Both the position numbers and the translations under genes were made by a program. Positions 43,561-52,842 of a DNA stretch of 64,000 nt are shown here, piece by piece. Source of the DNA: Massospora cicadina (taxonomy: Eukaryota; Entomophthoromycota; Entomophthoromycetes; Entomophthorales; Entomophthoraceae). The DNA lies in assembly GCA_022478985.1 (NCBI GenBank), contig JAKSZP010000108.1, positions 62,001 through 126,000 on the forward strand, given 5' to 3'. Position 1 is the first letter of the stretch; each line of letters begins with the position of its first letter. Below the pieces are notes generated by a model. It was not told where the DNA came from and searched no databases. It was given only the letters and a program-made list of their open reading frames with translations.

Positions 43561-43979
43561 ATCCTAGAGAACCAAGGAATTCCACTAATGATCAATAATG
43601 AGAGGACCATACCAGCTGGATCTCAGATGATAGTTGACACAGGGTTGACATTGGAGATTCCTGTGCTGTTGTATGGGGAGGTTGGAAGCCCCTGGAAGAA
43701 GTCCAAAGTGGAGCCATGGGTGGCTCCTGGGATTATAATTCTGGGCCATGGAGAAATTTAAGGTCTTCTGGTAAATTTGAGTGAAAACTGATGTAAGATC
43801 AAGAGGAATCAGATCATCACATTTGTTCATCTGATCCTAACAGCTGAATTGAGAAGATTCCACGATTTTGGGTCTCTCAATGAAATGGGATTACTGGCCA
43901 GGGTAACCAAAAATATCAACCTATTGGTTGATCAAGAGCAGCTCGCTGATCTTCCAGAAGGCCAGTAAGAGGAGGTGCT

Positions 43980-45420
43980 CAAACTATTCAAAAAGTATAG
44001 GGAAGTGTTCGCTCAGGATGACCACGATTTGGGATGCGCATGAGACGTAATCCACAGGGTTGACACTGGGGAAAATCTACTAATAAGGATGAGACTGATC
44101 TGACGATCAAAAGCCGCTGAAGCAGTAGTAGAGTATGAAATCAACAAACTAGTGAAGCATGGGCTTCTAATTCCATCATCAAGTCCCTGGGAGAGTCCAA
44201 TTCTGATTGTGAAGAAGAATGATGGATCCAACTGGGTGGGTGATTGAATACCAAAGGCCGAATAAAATTACAAAGAAGGATTTTTATCACCTATCGAGGA
44301 TCAACAATGCGCTAGATCAGTTAGGAGAAGCGAAGTATTTCTCCGCAATAGGATCTGATCTTGAGATATTGGCAGATCGACTTGCCAAAGGAAGACCAGG
44401 AAAAATGCGCGATTATTACTGCGCAGGGGCTTACCAATTGACAAGGATGTTCAGGGTCTATGCAATGCGCCTGCAACGTTTCAGAGGGCCATGGATACAA
44501 TATTAAGTGACTTGAAGTTGTCATTCATCCTGGTATATCTGGATGATATAAACTTGTTCTGTAGGACGTTTACTGATTATCTGCACCACTTGGAAGAAGT
44601 ATTTAAGTGACTGTATGTGGCTAGATTTAAGATCAAGCCAAGTAAGTGCCACTTCTTTAAGAAAGAGTTGGAATACTTGGGATTTGTAATCAACTCCAGT
44701 GGATTGCAGCCGCAAACCATAAGATAGCAGCTATATAAAGTATGGCTGTACCAAAGAGTGTCTGAGACATCCAAAAATCTTTGGGATGGTCAGATACTAC
44801 AGAAAATTTATTTGGAACTTTGACCAAATAGCCAAGCCATTATTCCATTTATTGAAGGATCTGAAAAAAGGATTCATATGGAATGAAGAGGCCTAGGTCT
44901 CCTTTGATGAGTTATGCCAGTATTTGATAGATTCGCCAATTCTGAAATATCTGAATTTTAATTAGGAGTTTATTATTCAAACCAATGCTTTGTTGACAGC
45001 GATTGGCGCTGTACTGAGCCAAGTAGACAAACTTGGGGACGAACATCCAGTGGCGAATGTGAGACAGACACTCTCAGCCGCTGAGAGGAACTACACTGTG
45101 ACTGAGTGTGAATGCCTTGTGGTCATTTACGCATACAAGCAGTTTTGGGTGTACATCAACAGAATGCACTTTAAGGTGGTAAAGGACCACTCTTCGCTGC
45201 ATTGGCTACACAATCTAAGAGAGCCAGAAGGATGACTATCCCAATGGGCACTTAAGCTCCAGGCTTTATGATTATGAGATTGTCCACCAAGTGTGGGCTT
45301 CTCACCAGAACGTAGATGGCTTATCGCGGTTGACAATGGTCCAGTTGGTATACCCGCAGGCAGATGAGCTATTCCAGAGAATGGTCAAAGGAAAAATCGG
45401 GGATGAGCCCTGAGAAATCC
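43980..45420 (+). pseudogene. reverse transcriptase and RNase H of the LTR retrotransposon
   Basis: In alternating frames it shows KHGLLIPSSSPWESPILIVKK (split here from its flanks), CNAPATFQRAMDTIL and SFILVYLDDINLFCRTFTDY, with the YLDD catalytic box intact at about 44535-44555. KPSKCHFFKKELEYLGFVIN follows, then RNase H landmarks: LTAIGAVLSQVDKLGDEHPV, LSAAERNYTVTECECLVVIY and KVVKDHSSLHWLH. Frameshifts near 44280, 44500 and 44750 and several stops prevent translation as one chain. Confidence 0.85.
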
Positions 45421-45429
45421 AAGGTGCGC

Positions 45430-46375
45430 TTCAGAAAGCGATGGAAAACACCAAGACCATGGATGGACAAGTATTCAAGATGATCAATGGGAAGTGGCTA
45501 CTATTCCCAAAACCATCGGAAAGAGCAGCAATAGTACAAGCATCTCACAAGGTTGTCAGGCATGGAGGCCTGAGGAAAACAACTGACCATATTTGCCAGT
45601 ACTATTACTGGAAATCCATCAACTACAATGTTGCGGATTATCTGGCTTGTTGCATAGAGTGCCAGCTGCACAAACCACATAAGAATACAACTGGATACTG
45701 ACTGGTCCTCCCTGGATTTGCCTGGCACACGGTGTCCATCAACGTGATGGGATCGCTGATGATGAGCACAGGGGTAGTCAAGTACATAATAGTTGCTATT
45801 GACTATCTGACGAGATGGGTCAATACAAAGGCCCTAACCAGAATAGACGCTACCAGTACTGTGAGGTTCATCCTAGATCAAGTGGTATACTGGCATGGAT
45901 ATCTGCAGGTCCTGCTTAGTGACAATGGGACCAACTTCACGTCTTATGTGATCCTGAGATTAGATGAGATAATGGGGATCAGAGGAGTCGTGTCAGTACT
46001 AACTGGCTGGATACAAATGGACTGGTAGAACGGGTCAATGGAACTCTGGCCATGACGTTGAGGAAGCTAGTTGCAGGGATGACTTCCGCATGGGGAAAAT
46101 ACCTGAGTTTGGTGACGTTCACCTACAATATTAGTCTTCATATGGCAACGGGAAAGACGCCATTTGAATTGTTATACAGAAGAAAGGCCGCGTTGCCGCC
46201 GATTTTATATTTGGTGGTGGAACCTACATTAGGGATGAGTACTGAGCAATACCTAAACTGACTAACGAGTATCCTGATCAATATGCAATCACAAGCATTT
46301 GGTACAACTTTGAAGAAAAGGTTACAAGCGAAAATGACGGATGACAAGAATTGCCCGGCCTTAGAAGAATAATGA
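45430..46375 (+). pseudogene. integrase of the LTR retrotransposon
   Basis: The zinc-binding N-terminus is intact: HKVVRHGGLRKT followed by YLACCIECQ (HHCC). The core has VAIDYLTRWVNTKAL with the first Asp, LLSDNGTNFTS with the second, and NGLVERVNGTL with the Glu in a shifted frame near 46025-46050. All three DDE residues therefore remain. It continues with FTYNISLHMATGKTPFELLY. A stop at about 45699 and a frameshift near 46010 interrupt it. Confidence 0.85.
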
Positions 46376-46439
46376 ATAGGGGAAAGAGTTGCCTATTGCA
46401 ATACACATGGTTTCAGATGAAGAAACAAATTAGATGCAT

Positions 46440-46575
46440 TGTGGTCATGTCCATTTGAAGTGATCACCAAAATTTTAACCGATGCTTACTCCATTAAGAA
46501 TCTCTTGGATGGAAGAGTTGTAAATCAAGTCCACACTAAGTACCTAAAATGTTGGATCGATGAAAAACTATAAAA
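46440..46575 (+). pseudogene. integrase C-terminal GPF/Y-like module
   Basis: The frame reads CPFEVITKILTDAYSIKNLL and VHTKYLKCW, resembling the GPF/Y module (GPYxVxxxxxxxxYxL...VHxxxLKPY) that ends gypsy integrases. No chromodomain is visible after it, which separates this family from the gypsy bodies that surround it. Confidence 0.55.
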
Positions 46576-47159
46576 GATTCCCAAAGTATTGATGAACCAC
46601 TAAGTTGGTCATGTCCTGATGATTAGGTCAAGTCAAAAAAAGGACCTCTGAACCATAGAAAACTAGCAGGTTTAAGTACCCAGGACCCAGTTTAGAAAAA
46701 TAAAAAGATGGCCCGCTGAACCAAAACAGGGCCAAGTCCCATAGGAAAAATTAAGAATAAAGATAAAAAATTGATAAAAGATATTGGAAAAAAACATAAA
46801 CCGCACAGAGAAAAAAAAGCTGATATATTTTTATAATTTTTATTTCTGTTTATTAACCTTGGTACAGGGATGAGTCCGCATATGTTATCTCTTGGGGGAG
46901 GGAGGATGGATTGTGGTAGGAATGAACAGCCCATCAAAATTGATATGCGATCAGATGCTAGCAAGGGCGAGACCTACATGAAACCACATTCTTTGTATGG
47001 ATGCCGATCCTGAAAGAAAGTGACTAGGGAAAGGGATTTTGAGATGTCAGATGAAGTCAATTGCAAAACCCCAGAGCGGGGAGGAACACAACAGTATAAA
47101 AAGAGGCAATCAGCAAATAACCCCAAGTAATTCTGATATGGTACTGGAGTTGGAAGATT
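46576..47159. other. 3' non-pol region of the LTR retrotransposon
   Basis: A/T- and purine-rich stretch between integrase and the antisense frame. Short minus-strand frames exist (46692-46964) with a hydrophobic segment, but nothing recognisable. Confidence 0.4.
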
Positions 47160-48018
47160 CATCCTGAGCGCCTGATAACAGGTTTATCAAGGACACTGGA
47201 CATATGGGCCAGCAACAAAGAAGGGATGCTTGATGGGGGTTGCTGAATCATGCCCCCTATCAACGCCATCAGCGGAAGATACTGATGGGAAGCACCAGAA
47301 AACAGATAGTTGTGCAGGGAGTGGATTGCATCCTGCAAGCGGCGACTACAGGCTTCTAGAAGCTAAAACTGAAAGAATGGTGGAACCCAGGTGAGGTTAA
47401 AAGCTTTGTGGACCAACATTGATTAACTTGTCCAGCAAAGCAAAGAGCATAAGCGGCGGTATCCTAATCTAGGATGCTATCAAGATCAGAGGGTTTCAGT
47501 GCTAGAGTCAAAGCCTTGGTGACTTGGGCCCAGAGTTCAGCATAGGGGAGCATGAAATGAATAATGTTACTGATTGAGAGCTCGGAGACTAGAACAGCGG
47601 GTTTGTAATATTGACTGAGTTGAAAGAGGAACTCAGGGAGCAGGTCTGACCCAGTATGAGATGAACGATCCATAGCAACCAGCATAATCTCTAGAGCATC
47701 TATGACAATTTTCAGAGCATTAGCAAAAGGAGCTAAATTCAGGAGAGCTTTGAAGTCCAACCCTAGAATTTCCCAGCAGAGGAAGAGTCAGCTGAGAGTT
47801 GTTTAAAATGATGGCCAGCCTGGTTTCAGAGGGATTAGTTACCATTTCTGGTAATTCAACAGAAGGACTAGCTTCTGGTGCCAGACTAGGCGTATGAGTC
47901 CTGGAAGGACCATAAAGAGGTTCTACTGAGCATCCCAACTCATATGTTGGAAGAGACGGAGGTCTGGATCAGACAAACTATTCAGGATCTGCTGGTATCA
48001 TGACTCAGAATTTGACAT
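47160..48018 (-). pseudogene. antisense reading frame in the LTR retrotransposon (function unknown)
   Basis: A minus-strand coding-like region starts at ATG 48018 (MSNSES, then LNSLSDPDLRLFQHM). It continues in shifted frames through 47720-47938 (EPLYGPSRTHTPSLAPEASP, NPSETRLAIILNNSQLTLPL) and 47464-47760 (LAPFANALKIVIDALEIMLV, SELSISNIIHFMLPYAELWA). It then reads mostly open to about 47160 (LQDAIHSLHNYLFSGASHQY). Only two or three lesions break about 860 bases, far fewer than chance would give. Antisense frames downstream of pol are known in some plant gypsy elements; I recognise no family for this protein. Confidence 0.5.
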
Positions 48019-48594
48019 ATGAGCTGGTTGGGAGGGGGATGTAAGAATTATATAGTAGTTGACATTATGCACTCTACAATCTATTAGGTTAAATTTTAGA
48101 GAAATTAACTCAAAATTAATGAGATAAGCTCTCCAAGGGAAGAATTAGGAATGACTTGAGCCAAGAGGTTATAAGCAAAATAACAAGGGCAAATAGAAAT
48201 AAGTATTCTTAATTAAGCTGCAAAATGAGCATCGATGGCAAGAGTCTCCTGTCTAGGACAAGGAGAAAATCAGGATATCAAGGACGCTGGACCAAAATCC
48301 TGAATATGACAGCGGGGCATATACCCTGATGGGGGAAGACTGGATCCTGGGACTAGTATCATCACAAGTAAATTAATCAGCCTGGCACAACAGTAGATCG
48401 TGGGACTGCACTCTGAGAAGAAGGTAGCGAGGAGGAAGAGGAAGAACGCCATATGCTGAAGGTTATCCCAAGCAGCGTTGAGTATTGACGAGTGTACTCC
48501 ACTTGAACCAATGAAGTATTCGACCAAGTGTCCAAAGCAGTGTTCTCATGCCTCAGTCCTTTTCTCGCTGGAAATCTAGGCAAGAGGGGGGATG
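48019..48594. other. pre-LTR region with polypurine tract
   Basis: Non-coding as far as I can see. It ends with the purine run AAGAGGGGGGA (about 48582-48592) directly before the right LTR, the expected primer for plus-strand synthesis. Confidence 0.6.
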
Positions 48595-49711
48595 TGTTGG
48601 AATTTTTGCCCGTATTCCCAGCCTGCTAGATTGCCTGGTATTGCTAGATGAAAATTCCCTAATGCGAAGTGAATTATAAATCAGTTGGCCTGAGTTTCAG
48701 AGTAACTATACTCAGGGGATTTTGAGATATTCGCCTGATTGTATCCGTTGAGGATTAATCTGAATGATTACTTAAGATCTCATTGTGCAAAGTTGCCAAC
48801 AAAATAGGGGCATCTGATAGTGATTAATTATCAGGGTTACTGATTGGGATTGGTCAGGTTTTATCACAGAATGATTGGGAATGAATAGCAAGTTTTGAGG
48901 TGAGTGATTCTACCTGCAACTTGAAAATCAAGCGGTTGTTGAGTGACCTGACTTAATGAGTGATAAGCCCATTACCTAAGCGGGTCACTAGCCAAATATG
49001 TTTGTTTGCTTGGATTGAGAAGAAAATGTTAGGGACACATTTTCTGACTCTTTCCGTTTGAGGTCTCAAGGATGTCTAATGACAGAATCCTAGCCAGGAT
49101 GAGGAAGACCATCGCTGCCAAGACAAGGATGGGTGATTCAATGGCAACAGTTGCCATTTCATTGAAGAGGTTTTAACTAAGGGTTAAAAATCCGAATTCT
49201 CCAATATATATTCCCTAGGATTTACTTTAATAAAGAACAGTGTTTACAGCATTTAAAATTATTTATGAGAACAGTAATATTATCCATTAATATAGTTAAT
49301 CTATTATCAGCTTCTATTTTGTTGTTCTGTCTTAGAATATTATTGCAGAGGGTAATAATTGGAAGACTCTCAGAGAGAAGAGTAAAGATCTGAGTGGGGA
49401 TCTAGAGAAGAAGGAGCCACAATCAGGGATAGCTGCTGACTTTGTGTTGAGCTGAAGAGACTGCTAACATGGTATCTCAGCGAAGATTGGGTGGATAAAA
49501 GCAAGGGAACGAATCCCTACGATTACAACTTCATGATTTATAACTTGAAATACTGTCTGAGCGTTGAGGCCAAAATATAATTCATAATCAACTACGGATA
49601 ATAGTCTCCATACTATTATTGATTAATAATTTATTCTATACAACACAACGAAGTTCATGAGGAAACCGAACTTGTGTAGTAAAAAGGTTACTGGGTTGCT
49701 CGCCGATAACA
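48595..49711 (+). repeat. 3' LTR
   Basis: It matches the 5' LTR over its full 1,117 bp. It contains AATAAA at 49229-49234 and the small frame at 49072-49176 (MSNDRILARMRKTIAAK). It ends GATAACA. It is followed by integrase sequence of the older host gypsy. Confidence 0.9.
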
Positions 49712-50745
49712 ACCAAAGTAAAAGTTTTTCACCATATCTTTTGTTATTTCCTCATAAAAGACAAATAGGCTCTTTGTTGCCCATGTTTTTCTGTTTGGTC
49801 TACTTTGGAAATGGTGGTTGATCAGGGTCCACAATTTGTATCCAAGTTCTGGAGAGCATTGTTAGCCATTCTTTGATTGATCCATGTTGCCCTCCACCTA
49901 ACATCCACAGTCTGACGGGCAGATAAAAAGGACTAATAAAATCCTGGAGCAGTATCTTTGCTTCCATGCCATTGCTACTCAGAACCCTTGAGCTGCTTTT
50001 TCCCCTTGACGCAGTTCACTTAAAACAATGCAACACACTCTTCCTTTTTATTATCTCTTATGAAGCTACTGTAGAGTATTATTTCTCTTTCTAAATTGAC
50101 TCTCACTTTTTATTGGAGGTTCCTGTAGCCCAAGAACGCCTGCTGAAAATCTGAAATACCCAAACCTGGTCTTCAATCATATATCAAAGGGTTATATAGC
50201 AACTACAAGAAGTTCACAGATTGCAAGTTGCTCCCTGTCCATTTTTTTAAGTAAGGCTTTTCAATCATGTTGGATATGCGCCACTTGCAAATGGAAGTCC
50301 CTCAAAGAAATTTCAAGTAAACACTTGGGTCTCTATATTGTAAAAAGAACTTGGTAGAGTGGCTTTTATGTTTACAGCTTCCTTCTCATTAAAAAGCAAC
50401 ACAATGCTTTTAATGTGTCCCAGTTTTCCTCTTTTAAGGGTAAATCCCCATTCTGGAGCTAGTATCAGTGGAAAACTACCAATAGCTAGGTTGAAGCAGT
50501 TATGGCTTCTCAGAATTCCTGTCATTCATTTCAGTATCTAATTCTTGGAAGGTTTTTCTCTTATATGATAGTAGCAGGATAATCCAAAGATTCCACCACT
50601 GCAAGGAGCTAGTGGAAGAATTCCACAAATTCCTTCCTGCGACCTCCTGCCCTTCAAGAAGATCACAGCCATTCAGGACATTAAGTTACCCAAAGCGCAC
50701 AATTATTATGCACTTTCCACAAGGTTCTGGTGGAGGATCACCTCC
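49712..50745 (+). pseudogene. gypsy integrase second half and pol end (second body, resumed)
   Basis: Resumes the gypsy chain cut at 40232. MVVDQGPQFVSKFW (the second-Asp motif), a KILEQYLCFHAIATQNP stretch and LRHLQMEVPQRNFK correspond in order to ISNRGSQFTAWF, QILEQYLRCYTAAAQDTW and the NLQV region of the copy at 35.4-35.9 kb. The end near 50650-50740 (attaagttacccaaagcgca) matches the pol end at 36.26 kb (ataaaattgccaaggctcac). It is heavily decayed. Confidence 0.7.
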
Positions 50746-51345
50746 TGAAAAAAGAATAAAGGATAATGTAAGTCCTTGAGAGCAGACCCTAATACTGGAT
50801 AAGAAGGAGTTCCTGCAAAGAACTAATGAGGGTCCTAAGAAGAAGGTTGTACACCTCATTAACAAGGACATTTTAGCCCATGTAGTGGATAAATGGTGGG
50901 TCACAGCCTAACCCTTAGTGTTTCTCCCCTTATAATCCTTCTAACTATTAAGGATTTGATGGAAAGGATTAGGTGACTATGGAAGGAAGTGATGGAAACC
51001 AGAGACCATCACTATCCTTCAGTTTGTCTTTCCCTCAAATTCCATATACACCAGAAATGAGGTTTGAGTCTGTCTAATATGCAAACCAAATTCTGATACC
51101 AGCATATCTATTTAAGCACTTTTGGTTTTGTATTATTCCCAAGCCTTCCTACTTGAGCAATGGTGGACCAAGCCTATAATCAATAGGTCTATGATTCTTT
51201 ACCCATTTTGATTTATCCTGAATCAGCCCTACCAATCCTGCCTTTAAGCATGCCCCTCCACTCCCACCAAATGACTCAAATATCTGCCAGGCTGTGACCA
51301 GACTTCAAAGTTATTTTGTAATAAGAATTGATAGAATTGATACTC
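50746..51345 (+). pseudogene. gypsy gag block (third body)
   Basis: It aligns with 3320-3900 (shared tttagcccatgtagtggat, gtttctcccctt, ggaaaggattag) and with the gag blocks at 18.1 and 36.4 kb. It follows the pol end directly, repeating the pol-to-gag junction seen at 36.35 kb. There are no open frames of length. Confidence 0.55.
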
Positions 51346-51413
51346 TAAAAAGTTTTAGGAATTTACCCTAGCATATTTGGATCTTAATTTACTAAAAAGC
51401 TGGTAGTATGTTG

Positions 51414-52072
51414 TTGGGATTTTTGCACATCTTTTCAACTTCCTAGGTTACCTGTTGAGTTACTAGGTGATAAGAAACCACTGGCGAATGAATTGGATAT
51501 TGGTTGATCTTGTTTTAGGTTAATAATGTTAAGGGATTTCTTGAGTAATTCGCCATGTTCAAATCCGTTGAGGATTTATCCAGTTGAATACCTAAGATCT
51601 TGTTGGGCAGAGTTGCCAACAAAATGGGGCTTCTGATAGAAGATTGTTAATTAACTATCAGTTGTAATTATTGGTATTGGTCAGATTCATCACTGACCAA
51701 TCGGACTTTAATTTGCAGTTGTGAGGTGAGTGATGCCGCCTGCAACTTGCAAATCATCAGTTGGTTCACGACCTGTCATAATGGGTAAAGTGTCCCATTA
51801 CCTAAGCAGGTTGCTAGCCAAATAGGGTTGCTTCGCTTTAATTGAGTAGGAAACGCTAGAGACACATCTTCTGGATTGTTCCATTTCAGGTCTCAATCAT
51901 GTCAAATGGAAGAATTTTAACCCAAAGGAGAAAGCCATTACAAGTAGATGCATTGTTGGGAAGCTTAATGGCGATAGCTGCTATTATTTGGATGAGGTGC
52001 CAATTCCCTCTATAAATTCCATAAAAATTAATGTTAATAAAAAGATTCTTCTATTTGAGATATAAGTTCTAA
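51414..52072 (+). repeat. older, truncated copy of the 1.1-kb LTR
   Basis: It starts TGTTGTTGGGATTTTTGCAC and follows the 40.23-kb LTR in order: cctaagatctt, gttgccaacaaaatggggc, attggtattggtcagatt, tcccattacctaagcaggtt, then a TATA-like stretch and TTAATAAAAAG. More divergent than the pair at 40.2 and 48.6 kb. It is cut at 52073 by LINE copy D, so its last third is missing or unrecognised beyond the LINE. It contains a small frame at 51899-52015 in the same position as in the other LTRs. Confidence 0.8.
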
Positions 52073-52084
52073 TTATTTTAAATT

Positions 52085-52842
52085 TATTGTGGGGAAGGCC
52101 GACCATGGGACGGACACTTCCGAATATGACTCAGACGAGACAAAACTCAGTACCAGGTGAGGCACCCCAGAGAAGCGATGCTATCTCTTGTTGCCAGCGG
52201 GAACGCCACTTATGGGAAGGGGAGGGAACGTGTGTAGGGAGCGTAGCCACTATTGAGCACGTGTGGAGGAAGGGGTCTGATTTGATGAACCAGACTGGGA
52301 ACCAGGAGGAGACCAGCTGCCGGCGACGTGGTGGGAGATATCCAAACATCCACGCTTGAAAGTGATCCACCAAATGAGACCGGAATCTGTGGACAGCTTC
52401 AGGGAGGGTGGGGATGGATCCGGCGATGGCATCCAAGACAATTGTGTGGATAGTCCACATGGCGATTGCAACCACCAGAGCACGAAGGGAGGGTGGGAGG
52501 GGGGGCCATTGATGAAGCAAACATATCTCTTGACAGACTGAAGGGATGTGTTTGATCCTGGCCTAGCAGACGTTGGACTTCGCGCCATATTACTTTAGAG
52601 GTGGGGCACTTCTCCAGGCGGTGAAACAGCGTTCCATACTGGCCACACACGACACAGGATGAGTGTAAAGCATTAGAGCGCTCAGCTGTATGATACACCC
52701 GCCTCAGGCAGCGCCACACATGGGAACGGACTTGAGGCTGCAACAGAGGATGGTGTGCGTATTTCCAGATAGTCTTTTGGGTCTCAGTGGAATAAGGGAT
52801 GTCCATCATGTCCAGGTAGTCCACCCTGGATAGGACTTGGGG
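52085..52842 (-). pseudogene. LINE family 2 copy D, ORF2 C-terminus and 3' tail
   Basis: The block 52399-52824 reads DYLDMMDIPYSTETQKTIWK, LRRVYHTAERSNALHSS and the zinc motif CVVCGQYGTLFHRLEKC at 52606-52656, as in zf-RVT domains. After a frameshift it ends with HFQAWMFGYLPPRRRQLVSS. The element's 3' tail (52085-52130, minus strand) reads AAGTGTCCGTCCCATGGTC then GGCCTTCCCCACAATAAA, the module that the SINEs also carry. Confidence 0.8.

Larger units (their letters stand above)
40233..49711 (+). mobile_element. complete Ty3/gypsy-type LTR retrotransposon with an antisense frame
   Basis: It has paired LTRs (40233-41349 and 48595-49711, 1,117 bp each), gag with a CCHC knuckle, protease, RT, RNase H and integrase in gypsy order, a purine-rich tract AAGAGGGGGGA just before the right LTR, and an extra minus-strand frame between integrase and the tract. 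The LTRs begin TGTTGG and end ATAACA; a start two bases earlier is possible. No perfect target duplication is seen. It lies inside the integrase of an older gypsy body. The LTRs differ at roughly one base in ten by eye, and all genes carry stops. Confidence 0.9.

Noticed and set aside
40231..49716. A clean 5-bp target-site duplication for the LTR retrotransposon
   Set aside because: Left flank tccca or ccatg and right flank accaa do not match under either choice of LTR start, so I do not claim one.
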